From NCBI GenBank assembly GCA_016841875.1, contig JAENYG010000004.1, positions 59,279 to 123,278 on the forward strand: 64,000 nucleotides of DNA, read 5' to 3'. Within the stretch, counting starts at the first letter, position 1; each line of letters starts with the position of its first letter. The notes below the pieces were generated by a model. It saw nothing but the letters and a program-made list of their open reading frames with translations, was not told the origin of the DNA and did no database searches. The stretch comes from Syntrophomonas sp. GTDB lineage: Bacteria > Bacillota > Syntrophomonadia > Syntrophomonadales > Syntrophomonadaceae. Shown here piece after piece: positions 1 to 8,946 of this stretch. A program made the translations under genes and the position numbers.

Positions 1-13
1 GCAATATATATTA

Positions 14-709
14 TCACTGCAGCATTCCCCCCGACTCCTGAATATCTTTGATTTTACTTATCGCCTGCTTCATCCCCCCCACCTCATCAATGAGACCACA
101 TTTTACAGCATCTTCTCCCACTAGAACGGTTCCAATATCGCGAGCTAGATCTCCCGTTCTGAACATGAGTTCCCTGAATTTTTCCGAGCTGATTTTGGAA
201 TGTTCCACTACGAAACGCACCACCCGATCCTGCATTTTATCCAGATATTCGTAAGTCTGTGGAACCCCGATAACTAACCCAGTTAGTCTTATAGGGTGAA
301 TAGTCATCGTAGCCGAAGGAGCAATAAAAGAGTAATCTGCACTTACGGCAATGGACGAACCTATCGAATGCCCTCCTCCGAGAACGATGGACACGGTAGG
401 CTTAGACAGGCTGGCAATCATTTCCGAAAGTGCCAGGCCTGCTTCTACGTCTCCTCCTACAGTGTTCAAAACTATTAGCAGCCCTTTTATCTGGGGGTTT
501 TCCTCTACTGCTACTAGCAGCGGAATAACATGCTCATATTTGGTGGTTTTATTCTGAGGCGGAAGCACCATATGTCCTTCCACCTGCCCGGTAATGGTCA
601 AACAGTGAATGTCGCTTTTAAATGGAGGTATCTCTATTTGTCCCAATTCTTTGATATTATTAACCGCCTGTTCCTGATTTTCCGTTTCATGATTTGGCGT
701 TTCCTGCAA
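14..709 (-). CDS. tepA: TepA-like ClpP-family protease
   Basis: Cytoplasmic ClpP/crotonase-fold protein of the TepA (YmfB) family, which in Bacillus lies directly after RNase J in the dap/asd operon. The core reads [20 protein letters not shown] followed by [18 protein letters not shown], the oxyanion and nucleophile region of the family, then a [20 protein letters not shown] stretch typical of TepA. The frame is open up to 784, but GGAAGGGAG lies 8 bases before a TTG at 709, whereas the ATG at 784 has no good ribosome site; the 709 start gives 231 residues. Here the gene is cut off from RNase J by about 4 kb of other genes, and its 5' region exists in a second copy at 3096-3195. Family assignment is firm; substrate is unknown. 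Confidence 0.85.
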   Translation of the reverse strand: MQETPNHETENQEQAVNNIKELGQIEIPPFKSDIHCLTITGQVEGHMVLPPQNKTTKYEHVIPLLVAVEENPQIKGLLIVLNTVGGDVEAGLALSEMIASLSKPTVSIVLGGGHSIGSSIAVSADYSFIAPSATMTIHPIRLTGLVIGVPQTYEYLDKMQDRVVRFVVEHSKISSEKFRELMFRTGDLARDIGTVLVGEDAVKCGLIDEVGGMKQAISKIKDIQESGGMLQ

Positions 710-800
710 TATTTTTTCTCCCTTCCTGTTAATCTCTATATTAGATTTTCCCGGTAGAGAAAAAAAATACAGGCGCAACTGCATTTAATCCTGGAATAGA
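696..800 (-). repeat. Direct duplication of the tepA start region, copy A
   Basis: About 100 bases covering the RBS, start and first codons of tepA are repeated at 3096-3195 in the same orientation with roughly nine of ten bases identical. Copy A is joined to the intact gene, copy B is an orphan. The 2.3 kb between them holds the TetR-MFS pair. Confidence 0.85.
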
Positions 801-900
801 TGATTTCCTTCGTTTCGTTAACAGTAATTTGCTAATCTCAGCGGCAGATATGTTTTTTGTAATCTTTCCATACGTAAGCAGATAACTTTATCCATTAACT

Positions 901-2085
901 TCATTGGCAGTTCTCCTCATTTATCAAATCTGAACTCTTAGATGAAGGCTGTTTCCTGGTAATTAGGATTGACACTAATAGAGCCAGTAATAATGAACAG
1001 GCCAGGACGATGAATGTCAATCTTATGCTGTAATCGCCAGTGATTTTGCCCACCAGACTTAAAATAAGCGGAGAGGCAAATTGACCTAGATAGAAGAAAG
1101 CACCCACCAATGCAGTAGCACGTGGTCTGATAGCCTCTGAAGTAATCCGGGTTGTCTGCAAGAAGACTAACGGCATTAAAATGCCGTATCCTAGCCCAAA
1201 GCATGCCAGACCGGTAAATAATATTAAGAGGCTGCCGCTGCTGCTGAGCAGGGCAAAACCAGCCCCCAGTAACAGCAAGCCGCAGGGTACAATATACGTT
1301 TTTAAGCGGGAATAAATAATTTGGAACTTGGTGCCAGCCAGGAAAATAAACACGTTAGCCAACCCCAGGCCCAGACCTGCAGTATTGGCACTACCCAGTT
1401 GCTGATTTTGTATATACAGAGCCAAGCTGGTAGGTACTGAGAAAAACACTATCAATAGCCCAAAAGTTAACAGGCCAATATAATAAACAGATTTTGGCAT
1501 TGTATGCGCTATTGAATCCTCAGATGAATGAACAGCTTCTTTTGGCCTGGGCAAATAGAAAAGTACTAAGAATAAGGCAGGAAAACCCAGAGCATAGACA
1601 CTAAATGACCAGCGCCAGCTGATAACTGCCAATATACCGGCCAATACATTACCAATGATACCTCCTAAGCTTGATATGGCAGTAGATAATCCCATAGTTT
1701 GAACTTGTTCATTGCCGGTATAATAATCGGCAATTAAACTGATCGACAGAGGCATTATCAATCCTACTCCTATTCCCATAATAGCTCGCATTATTAACAG
1801 TTGGACAAAAGAAACAGCCAGGCCTGCACCTAACCCCCCCAGCAGGTAAAAAAACAGTCCGCTTATTAAAATCCTGCGTTTGTCCATAAAGGCAACCAGA
1901 CGGCCTGAAATCAAGCTGCCCAGGATAATTAACAGACAGGGAAGGGTTAGAACTATTCTAATTCCTTCTACACCTGCTTCAGGAAAAGCCTGGTATATTT
2001 CGCCAAGGGCTGGTGCTACTGCCGCGCCAGACATCACTGTCAGCAGTGAAATAGATAGGATAGCAGCTTTGGTCAATTTTTGCAT
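901..2085 (-). CDS. MFS transporter (drug/solute efflux type)
   Basis: 394-residue integral membrane protein with about 12 hydrophobic segments, the usual MFS length. The region after the second membrane segment reads GRLVAFMDKRRILI, matching the MFS loop 2-3 motif, and MGIGVGLIMPLSISLIADYY resembles motif C of antiporters. The start at 2085 is preceded by AGGAGG at 7 bases. It follows a TetR-type regulator gene on the same strand after about 115 bases, so drug or metabolite efflux under local repression is likely. The pair sits between two copies of the tepA 5' region and was probably acquired. Substrate cannot be read from sequence. Confidence 0.85.
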   Translation of the reverse strand: MQKLTKAAILSISLLTVMSGAAVAPALGEIYQAFPEAGVEGIRIVLTLPCLLIILGSLISGRLVAFMDKRRILISGLFFYLLGGLGAGLAVSFVQLLIMRAIMGIGVGLIMPLSISLIADYYTGNEQVQTMGLSTAISSLGGIIGNVLAGILAVISWRWSFSVYALGFPALFLVLFYLPRPKEAVHSSEDSIAHTMPKSVYYIGLLTFGLLIVFFSVPTSLALYIQNQQLGSANTAGLGLGLANVFIFLAGTKFQIIYSRLKTYIVPCGLLLLGAGFALLSSSGSLLILFTGLACFGLGYGILMPLVFLQTTRITSEAIRPRATALVGAFFYLGQFASPLILSLVGKITGDYSIRLTFIVLACSLLLALLVSILITRKQPSSKSSDLINEENCQ

Positions 2086-2166
2086 TATTATTCCTCCTAA
2101 GAAAATAGTTTGTTAGAACCTATTCCAGAATTTTTTATTAAGCACTTACTAAGTTTAGAGGTTTAA

Positions 2167-2194
2167 ATTAAGACTGCCATAATGAGCAGTCTTA
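2167..2194 (-). terminator. Weak hairpin after the TetR gene
   Basis: Perfect 8-bp stem AAGACTGC/GCAGTCTT with a short loop, followed on the minus strand by AATTT. It may attenuate read-through from the regulator gene into the MFS gene. Confidence 0.4.
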
Positions 2195-2200
2195 AGGTCT

Positions 2201-2803
2201 TTAAGCCTTTAAGCCTTTAAGAAATAGATTAACCACGCTATTAATAAATGCATGATCTGAATCAATCTGCCGGTTGCCTGAAAGAATCTGTTCAATGCAA
2301 AACATGGAGACCGAGTAAATAAAAGATTGAGCAGCAATATAGGGATCAATATTCTTAAAAGTACCCTCTGTTATCCTTTGCTGAATATAATCACCCAACA
2401 GCCTCTTGATGCCATGTTGATCTGAACGCGGGAAAAAATGCAACAATTCAGGATTTTCCAGAGCAGCAAATAAAAATAATCTAATCACCAAAGGCTCATT
2501 CATATTCTTAAGCAAATGAGCAGCGGTTGTATAAAATACTGCATAATCATCCTCAAGGGCAGTATATGGGGCGATTTCCGGCTGCAAAGGATGATGAGCC
2601 AGGTTTTCCAGTAAAATTGCCTTATATAGTTCCTCCTTGGATTTAAAATGCTGAAAGATTAAAGTTTCACTGATGCCGGCGGCACTGGCTATTTCCCGGG
2701 TACGGGTACCACTAAAACCTTTTTCGGCAAATAATTTAGTGGCAGCACGCATTATTTGCTTTTTTCTTTCATCTGCAGATAAGCGTTCCTTTTTAAACGT
2801 AAT
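2201..2803 (-). CDS. TetR/AcrR-family transcriptional regulator, probable ATT start
   Basis: N-terminal TetR helix-turn-helix: LFAEKGFSGTRTREIASAAG followed by ISETLIFQHFKSKEELYKAI, then a ligand-binding domain. The first ATG (2752) would cut off part of helix 1; the in-frame upstream stretch reads ERLSADERKKQIMRAATKLF, as in normal TetR N-termini. There is no ATG, GTG or TTG in that stretch, but GGGTGGG lies a few bases before an in-frame ATT at 2803, so an AUU start giving 200 residues is my best reading. A 16-bp perfect palindrome lies just upstream and is a likely operator. It probably controls itself and the MFS gene downstream. Confidence 0.8.
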   Translation of the reverse strand: MTFKKERLSADERKKQIMRAATKLFAEKGFSGTRTREIASAAGISETLIFQHFKSKEELYKAILLENLAHHPLQPEIAPYTALEDDYAVFYTTAAHLLKNMNEPLVIRLFLFAALENPELLHFFPRSDQHGIKRLLGDYIQQRITEGTFKNIDPYIAAQSFIYSVSMFCIEQILSGNRQIDSDHAFINSVVNLFLKGLKA

Positions 2804-2817
2804 TATCCCACCCTTAT

Positions 2818-2833
2818 AAGTAATTAATTACTT
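2818..2833. promoter_or_regulatory. Putative TetR operator palindrome
   Basis: AAGTAATTAATTACTT is a perfect 16-bp palindrome 15 bases before the proposed start of the TetR gene, the usual place for an autoregulatory operator. Binding is inferred. Confidence 0.55.
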
Positions 2834-3095
2834 ACTTATATAATACATCCTATGTAATAATACGACAAGTAAAAAATGTTTTTAATCAGTGATAACTCAT
2901 CCAGGAAAATGTCATCCCTCTCAAAACAGATATAATGAGTTGTCATTTGCCGAGAGAAATCTACCCCGATGGCAGAACCGTCTTTGTTTATGACAGTAAA
3001 AAGAAAAAAAGAAGCTCACAATTGCCGAAGAATTAGCCGGTAAAGTGGAGAATCAATCCCACAATTGAAGCGTACCTGAGTACGTTGATTGAGCG

Positions 3096-3195
3096 GGCGT
3101 TTCCTGCAAAATTTTTTCTCCCTTCCTGTTATTCTCTATATTAGGTTTTCCCGGTGGAGAAAAAAATACAGGCATAGCGGCATTTCCAGGAATAA
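3096..3195 (-). repeat. Direct duplication of the tepA start region, copy B (orphan)
   Basis: Orphan copy of the tepA 5' region: on the minus strand it has the same RBS and the first codons through [10 protein letters not shown], then diverges. The stretch 2834-3095 next to it is otherwise non-coding. Short frames such as YPDGRTVFVYDSKKKK at about 2955-3007 may be a decayed gene fragment that I could not assign. Confidence 0.8.
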
Positions 3196-3290
3196 ATAAG
3201 TTAATGAATAGTGTATTGAAAGGACCCTCCTTACAGCGTAAAATAAATTAAAGAAAAACTCTACATTCTAATGTGAATTGGGGTGGAATA

Positions 3291-4118
3291 ATGCTGGAAT
3301 TACCTGAGGCTGTAAACTTAGCCAGGCAGATCAATCAAAGCATCGCAGGAAAACGAATTGCAAATGTAATCGCTGCTCAAACCCCACATAAGTTTGCCTG
3401 GTATTTTGGCGATCCGCAAAATTACCGTCAGCTTCTAATTGGAAAAACTATTGATGAAGCCAGAAGCTATGGGGGCCTATTGGAAATACAAACCGGAACC
3501 GCACTTATTTTAATAAGTGACGGAGTAAGATTAAGATACCTTGGCAAAAACGAAAAGCAGCCTCAGAAACATCAACTTATTATTGAATTTGATGATGGTT
3601 CTGCCCTTAGTGCTTCCGTACAAATGTACGGTGGACTGTGGGTCTTTCCTGAAGGTGAACTGGATGATCCGTATTACCTGATTGCTAAGACAAAACCTTC
3701 CCCTCTATCCAGCGCCTTTGATAGAGCTTATTTCGACCTTATGATATCATCCGCCGAGGTACAAAAAATGAGTGTCAAAGCATTTCTGGCCACTGAGCAG
3801 CGTATACCGGGTTTGGGTAATGGTGTATTACAGGACATCCTTTACAACGCCCGTATTCATCCAAAAAGGAAAATTCATACTCTATCCAGTATGGAACAAA
3901 TTGCCCTTTATGAGTCAATCAAAAACACCCTGGCGGAGATGACTTTCCAGGGGGGCAGGGATACAGAAAAGGATTTATTTGATCAGCCCGGGGGATACCA
4001 AACGAAACTTAGCAAAAATACTAGCGGAAAAAACTGCCCACGATGTGCTGGTACCATCAAAAAAGAAAATTACCTGGGCGGAAGTATTTACCACTGCGAC
4101 GGATGCCAGAGGGTGTAG
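3291..4118 (+). CDS. Fpg/Nei-family DNA glycosylase-like protein lacking the N-terminal proline
   Basis: 275-residue protein with the layout of formamidopyrimidine-DNA glycosylase/endonuclease VIII: N-terminal beta domain, helix-two-turn-helix region (EQRIPGLGNGVLQDILYNAR) and a C-terminal zinc finger (CPRC plus YHCDGC). The GGGGTGG ribosome site sets the start at 3291, giving MLELPEA. In true Fpg/Nei enzymes the residue after the initiator Met is the catalytic Pro; here it is Leu, although the following Glu is kept. Base excision by the usual Schiff-base chemistry is therefore doubtful, and a binding or altered role is possible. It is on the plus strand, convergent with the methyltransferase gene. 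Confidence 0.8.
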   Translation: MLELPEAVNLARQINQSIAGKRIANVIAAQTPHKFAWYFGDPQNYRQLLIGKTIDEARSYGGLLEIQTGTALILISDGVRLRYLGKNEKQPQKHQLIIEFDDGSALSASVQMYGGLWVFPEGELDDPYYLIAKTKPSPLSSAFDRAYFDLMISSAEVQKMSVKAFLATEQRIPGLGNGVLQDILYNARIHPKRKIHTLSSMEQIALYESIKNTLAEMTFQGGRDTEKDLFDQPGGYQTKLSKNTSGKNCPRCAGTIKKENYLGGSIYHCDGCQRV

Positions 4119-4157
4119 GTGTATGGGCTTTTGTATAAAACGGAGACAGCAACTCCA

Positions 4158-4862
4158 TTACTGACCTTTACCCACATCATGCTGGGTGTCTTTTCTCCCG
4201 GTCATTACAGCAAAATTAAAATATTTGTAAGCACAATCAACATCGGCGAATCCAGCCTGTCTAAGCCATTGGAGCTGTATATCCAATTTTGCTTCCTGGT
4301 CTAACTTCATTCTCTCATAACAAGCCTCAATCTCATCACTTGTTAAGCTGTTACTCCCAACAAACCTTTTCCATTCTCGTTTAAATAGAGCATCTAAAAC
4401 CGCTGTATTACCAGCAACCTGATCTGCATTTACAAAAACCCCCTGATCCTCTAGAGATAGATAGCATTTACTATAAAGCTGTTCCTTATTATTATCAGGT
4501 AAATGATGAATCGATAATGCAGATACTATGATGTCATATTTCTCCTCAAAAACGAATTGCTGGTAATCTTCACATATAAATCTAACCCAGGGTCGTTCTT
4601 GAAAACGCAGTCTTGCTACCTCTAGCATACCCTCAGAAATATCTATCAGTGTAAGCCGGGCAGTCGGAAATTTTCCCAGCACATATGATGACAGCAGGCC
4701 TGTTCCGGCACCAATATCTAAAACTTTAGGATTGGGTTTATCGGTATCTAGAAGAGAAATAGATATATTGTAAAAATCATCAAAGCAGGGTATGAGTTTC
4801 CTGCGCAGCATATCATAGTCCGCACTAATGCCATTGAAAGTATTCCTAATCTCATCATCCAT
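4158..4862 (-). CDS. Class I SAM-dependent methyltransferase
   Basis: 234 residues with a clear SAM-binding fold: motif I VLDIGAGTGLLSSYVLGKFP near residue 47, the acidic residue after strand 2 (LTLIDISEGML), and IIVSALSIHHLPD as motif IV. It begins with DEIRNTFNGISADYD, like UbiE/small-molecule methyltransferases. AAGGAGG lies 8 bases before the ATG at 4862. The substrate is unknown. It is separated from RNase J by a strong terminator and seems to be its own transcript. Confidence 0.8.
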   Translation of the reverse strand: MDDEIRNTFNGISADYDMLRRKLIPCFDDFYNISISLLDTDKPNPKVLDIGAGTGLLSSYVLGKFPTARLTLIDISEGMLEVARLRFQERPWVRFICEDYQQFVFEEKYDIIVSALSIHHLPDNNKEQLYSKCYLSLEDQGVFVNADQVAGNTAVLDALFKREWKRFVGSNSLTSDEIEACYERMKLDQEAKLDIQLQWLRQAGFADVDCAYKYFNFAVMTGRKDTQHDVGKGQ

Positions 4863-4903
4863 ATCGGCTACCTCCTTATTTTAGATTGAGACTGCTAATG
4901 GTC

Positions 4904-4938
4904 AAAAAAACCTCCTTTCTTTAGAAAAGGAGGTTTTA
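4904..4938 (-). terminator. Rho-independent terminator after RNase J
   Basis: AACCTCCTTTCT/AGAAAAGGAGGTT hairpin flanked by A and T runs. It ends the dap-rnj transcript on the minus strand and could act in both directions. Confidence 0.8.
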
Positions 4939-4951
4939 AATTGCTTGTCAT

Positions 4952-6616
4952 TTATACTTCCATTATTATCGGTAAAATCATAGGTCGGCGGCCGGTTTTT
5001 TCGTATAGATGACGGCTTAATCGGTCACGGACCTGTGACTTGATAACCGCCCACTCGGTAATATTTTTCTGAGCACATGCGTCCAGGGCTTCTTTGACTT
5101 TTTCTTTGGCATCTACAATCAATTCTTCAGATTCACGCACATATACAAAACCACGGCTTACTATGTCAGGTCCTGCCAGAACTCCACCCTTGTCCTTGTT
5201 AATGGTAACTACCACTATCATAATACCTTCCTGAGATAACTGCCTCCGGTCTCTGAGCACAATATTACCTACATCTCCTACGCCCAGTCCATCTACCAGT
5301 ATTCTTCCCGAACTGACTTTTCCTGTGATACTTCCCTTCTTTATCCCCACTTCGATCACCTGACCATTTTCGGCCACAAATATATTCTCTTTGGGAATTC
5401 CCAGACTTTCAGCCAATTTGGCATGCTTTATCAGATGATGATACTCTCCATGCACCGGGATAAAATATTTAGGCTTGATAAGATTAAGAATAATTTTCAG
5501 TTCTTCTTGTGAAGCATGTCCTGATACATGAACTCCCATGCTTCTTTCATATATTACCTCAGCCCCTTGTTTGAATAAGAGGTCCACCGTCTTTGATACC
5601 AGCTTTTCGTTGCCAGGTATAGGAGTGGCCGATATGATAACCGTATCCCCGGGTTCTATACCGACCCAGCGGTGATCAGCCGTAGCCATCCTGGTTAAAG
5701 CAGACATAGGCTCACCCTGAGACCCGGTAGTAACGATAACAATTTCATCGGAAGGATAATCGCTGATGTCTTCCATCTCAATCAGCATACCTTCAGGTAT
5801 ATTAATATAACCCAGATCCATAGCTACCTGTACATTGTTAACCATGCTGCGGCCTATAACGCAGACTTTACGATGGTATTTATCAGCGGTGGAAACGACC
5901 TGTTGAATCCTGTGAACGTTAGAAGCGAAGGTAGTAACAATAATTCTTCCTTCACATCTGCCAAATAGCTCATCAAAGGTATTCCCCACCACTTTTTCAG
6001 ACAAAGTAAATCCAGGTCGATCTGCATTGGTGCTGTCGCTCAACAGAACCAGAACGCCTTTTTCACCCAGTTCCGAAAATCTCCGGAAATCAACTAACTG
6101 GCCATCAACCGGAGTTTGATCCAGCTTTATATCACCAGTATGAACCACGACACCCAGGGGAGTATGAATCGCTATCCCCATGGCATCCGGAATGCTGTGA
6201 CAAACCCGGAAAAACTCAATATCATATGGTCCTATTTTAATAACATCCCGGGGTTTTACAACATGGAGTATAGAACTATTTATATTATGTTCATCCAACT
6301 TGCGTTCTACGATACCCAGGGTCAATCTGCTTCCATATACGGGCGCATTGATATCTTTCAACAAATACGGAAGCCCACCTACATGGTCTTCATGACCGTG
6401 GGTTAGAAGAATTGCTTTAACTTTATCTCGGTTGTCCACAAGATAACTGATATCAGGTATAACTATATCTATTCCCAGGAGTTCTTCTTCTGGAAACATT
6501 AACCCCGCATCAATGACAATGATGGTATCTTGATATCTGAATGCCGTCATGTTTTTGCCAATTTCCCCCAAACCGCCCAGGGGAATTATCTGTAATCGGG
6601 AATCGTTTTCCAGCAC
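4952..6616 (-). CDS. rnj: Ribonuclease J
   Basis: 554 residues, the usual RNase J length: metallo-beta-lactamase core with ILLTHGHEDHVGGLPYLLKD (zinc ligands), beta-CASP region with TTGSQGEP, VHGEYHH near residue 370 and a C-terminal domain. It acts in 5'-to-3' and endonucleolytic RNA decay and processing. The GTG start at 6616 is preceded by GGGAGGTG. It follows dapA, as rnjB does in Bacillus; whether it matches RnjA or RnjB better needs an alignment. Confidence 0.93.
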   Translation of the reverse strand: MLENDSRLQIIPLGGLGEIGKNMTAFRYQDTIIVIDAGLMFPEEELLGIDIVIPDISYLVDNRDKVKAILLTHGHEDHVGGLPYLLKDINAPVYGSRLTLGIVERKLDEHNINSSILHVVKPRDVIKIGPYDIEFFRVCHSIPDAMGIAIHTPLGVVVHTGDIKLDQTPVDGQLVDFRRFSELGEKGVLVLLSDSTNADRPGFTLSEKVVGNTFDELFGRCEGRIIVTTFASNVHRIQQVVSTADKYHRKVCVIGRSMVNNVQVAMDLGYINIPEGMLIEMEDISDYPSDEIVIVTTGSQGEPMSALTRMATADHRWVGIEPGDTVIISATPIPGNEKLVSKTVDLLFKQGAEVIYERSMGVHVSGHASQEELKIILNLIKPKYFIPVHGEYHHLIKHAKLAESLGIPKENIFVAENGQVIEVGIKKGSITGKVSSGRILVDGLGVGDVGNIVLRDRRQLSQEGIMIVVVTINKDKGGVLAGPDIVSRGFVYVRESEELIVDAKEKVKEALDACAQKNITEWAVIKSQVRDRLSRHLYEKTGRRPMILPIIMEV

Positions 6617-6799
6617 CCAAACACCTCCCTTATATTAAATTTTTTAGCCGTCCTATATCCGTTGCGCTTATTATATCCGATAATATGACCTTATACAACT
6701 ATGCAATATTTTGAAAATATTTTTATCTGCCACGAAATATAAGATAGGCCTGTTACAGCCTACCTATGTAATAAGTACTGATATTATATTAGTCCATTA

Positions 6800-7678
6800 C
6801 TATATAAGATTATATCTAGTAAGCAGGTTTTTAATAAATTCTTGTTCTTTTTCTGAAGGATCGGTTAATGGCAGCCTGAATCCTCCAACTTCTTTGCCCA
6901 TCATATTTAGAGCTGCTTTTACCGGTATTGGATTAGTTGTTATAAACAAACCCTTAAACATAGGGAACAGTTCCAAATGAAGCTCACGAGCTTTTACCAG
7001 ATCTCCTATTTTAAAAGCATCCACCATAGCCCTTATTTCATTACCTACTATATGCGATGCGATGCTGACTACTCCCTGCACGCCTATTGCCATCAAGGGC
7101 AGGGTTATTGAATCATCTCCGGAGTAAATCACTACCTGGTCAGGTATAATGCTCTTCAGCAGAGAAACCTGGTCCATATCACCACTGGCCTCTTTCACCG
7201 CTTTAATATTTTTGATTTCGGTCAGACGGGCAATAGTTTCGGGCAGCAAATTGCTGCTGGTACGTCCTGGTACATTATAAAGCATAACCGGCAGGCTTAC
7301 ATTCTCGGCTACAGCCTTAAAATGCTGATAAAGTCCTTCCTGAGTTGGTTTGTTATAATAAGGTGTGACCAGCATTATCCCATCTACACCGAGTTTATCT
7401 GCTTTCTTACTTAATTCTACCGTAGCAGCTGTATTATTAGAACCGGTACCGGCCCACACGGGAACTCTGCTGCCCACACGCTCTTTCACGGTTTCATATA
7501 GTTTTAATTTCTCGTCAACAGAGAGAACTGGAGATTCCCCAGTTGTACCACACACCACCAGTGCTTCAGTTCCATTGTCGCATAGATATTCGGCAAGTTC
7601 TGCCGCCTTGGCATAATTTACGCTAAGATCATCCTTATACGGAGTCACCATAGCTGTCAATAATCCAGGTATTGACAT
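6800..7678 (-). CDS. dapA: 4-hydroxy-tetrahydrodipicolinate synthase
   Basis: Condenses pyruvate with aspartate semialdehyde in DAP/lysine and dipicolinate synthesis. 292 residues, full length. Visible signatures: GTTGESPVLSVDEK near residue 44, LYNVPGRTSSNL with the active-site Tyr, and IKAVKEASGD with the Schiff-base Lys. It starts at ATG 7678 after GGTGG and lies 17 bases after dapG. Confidence 0.95.
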   Translation of the reverse strand: MSIPGLLTAMVTPYKDDLSVNYAKAAELAEYLCDNGTEALVVCGTTGESPVLSVDEKLKLYETVKERVGSRVPVWAGTGSNNTAATVELSKKADKLGVDGIMLVTPYYNKPTQEGLYQHFKAVAENVSLPVMLYNVPGRTSSNLLPETIARLTEIKNIKAVKEASGDMDQVSLLKSIIPDQVVIYSGDDSITLPLMAIGVQGVVSIASHIVGNEIRAMVDAFKIGDLVKARELHLELFPMFKGLFITTNPIPVKAALNMMGKEVGGFRLPLTDPSEKEQEFIKNLLTRYNLI

Positions 7679-7695
7679 TAATTCTCCACCACCTT

Positions 7696-8925
7696 TTATT
7701 TCTTCCCCAGTTCAAATTGATCATGCAGGGCCTTTACTGCCAATTTCATATGATCCTTCTTAACCAGACACCATATGTTGGTATATGAGTCCCCCGATTG
7801 TAATATCGGTATATCATACTGGTCGAGTGCCTCAACCACCCGAGCCATAACACCTGGAATTCCTGTCATGGCTGCTCCGACCACAGCCACCTTAGCACAA
7901 TTAAATTCAATAACCGGGAAAATGTCAATATTTTTTAATATCAGCTCGGCCTGTTCAGCTTGTTCATCAGCAACTGTAAACATGATCAATTCAGGCTGAA
8001 CATTGATGAAATCAACACTGATTCCCGCCTCTGCCATGGCCTTAAATATATTGAGTTGAATCCCCCTGGGATATTGAAGTTTTGCAATATCAATTTTGAT
8101 CTGAGCTATATCAGAACTGTGGGTTATTCCAGTAATAAGCATATCCCTGATAATACTAACTACATCATTTTTGCTGTCTATCCGGTTTCTCACCAATGTG
8201 CCGGGAGAGTCTGAGAAGGTGGATCTTACTCTCAGTGGTATACCTCTTTGCATAGCTATTTCTATAGCTCGCGGGTGGACTACTTTGGCACCTTCTCTCG
8301 CCATCTGACATATTTCATTGTAGGTTATGTTATCTATCAGCCTGGCATCATCTACAATACGTGGATCGGCAGTCATGATCCCATCCACATCAGTAAAAAT
8401 ATCTATATAATCAGCATTCAAGGCCACTCCCAGAGCACTGGCAGTCGTATCACTTCCTCCACGCCCCAGAGTAGTAAGCTCGCCATTCTCACCCACACCC
8501 TGAAATCCCGCTACAACAGGTACCAGACCTGCTTCCAGACATCGCATTATGTTTTGGGGGTTTATATATAATATATGGGCATTGCCATAGTTACCATCGG
8601 TAACTAGACCCGATTGTTCCCCGGTCAAAAAAGTTGAAGCGATACCCCGGGCACATAAATGATTGGATAAAACAATTCCTGATATCATCTCCCCACAGGA
8701 CATGATTAAATCCATTTCCCGCGGGGAAGGATTAGGATTGACCTGTTTGACCAGGTTGATGAAAGTGTCGGTAGCATAAGGATCGTTTTGTCTTCCTATA
8801 GCTGACACAACCACCACTACTCTATAGTCGTCATTAATTGCATCAGCTATAATGTCACATACCCTGCTGCGAAGCTCCGGTGTTGCCAGCGAAGTTCCCC
8901 CGTACTTTTGCACAGCAATCTTCAC
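7696..8925 (-). CDS. dapG: Aspartokinase
   Basis: 409-residue monofunctional aspartokinase that phosphorylates aspartate at the head of the DAP pathway. KYGGTSLA at the N-terminus, GRGGSDTTASALGVALNADY and FTDVDGIMTADPR mark the kinase domain; about 150 C-terminal residues form paired ACT domains for allosteric control. GTG start at 8925 after GGTGGG. Its position between asd and dapA matches Bacillus dapG (the DAP-sensitive isozyme); the effector here is inferred from synteny. Confidence 0.92.
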   Translation of the reverse strand: MKIAVQKYGGTSLATPELRSRVCDIIADAINDDYRVVVVVSAIGRQNDPYATDTFINLVKQVNPNPSPREMDLIMSCGEMISGIVLSNHLCARGIASTFLTGEQSGLVTDGNYGNAHILYINPQNIMRCLEAGLVPVVAGFQGVGENGELTTLGRGGSDTTASALGVALNADYIDIFTDVDGIMTADPRIVDDARLIDNITYNEICQMAREGAKVVHPRAIEIAMQRGIPLRVRSTFSDSPGTLVRNRIDSKNDVVSIIRDMLITGITHSSDIAQIKIDIAKLQYPRGIQLNIFKAMAEAGISVDFINVQPELIMFTVADEQAEQAELILKNIDIFPVIEFNCAKVAVVGAAMTGIPGVMARVVEALDQYDIPILQSGDSYTNIWCLVKKDHMKLAVKALHDQFELGKK

Positions 8926-8946
8926 TATCTTCCCACCTAACTTGTT

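Noticed and set aside
2940..3095. Possible decayed transposase or other gene (YPDGRTVFVYDSKKKK)
   Set aside because: Only a short stretch can be read, with frame shifts, and no family could be named; left as unassigned sequence.
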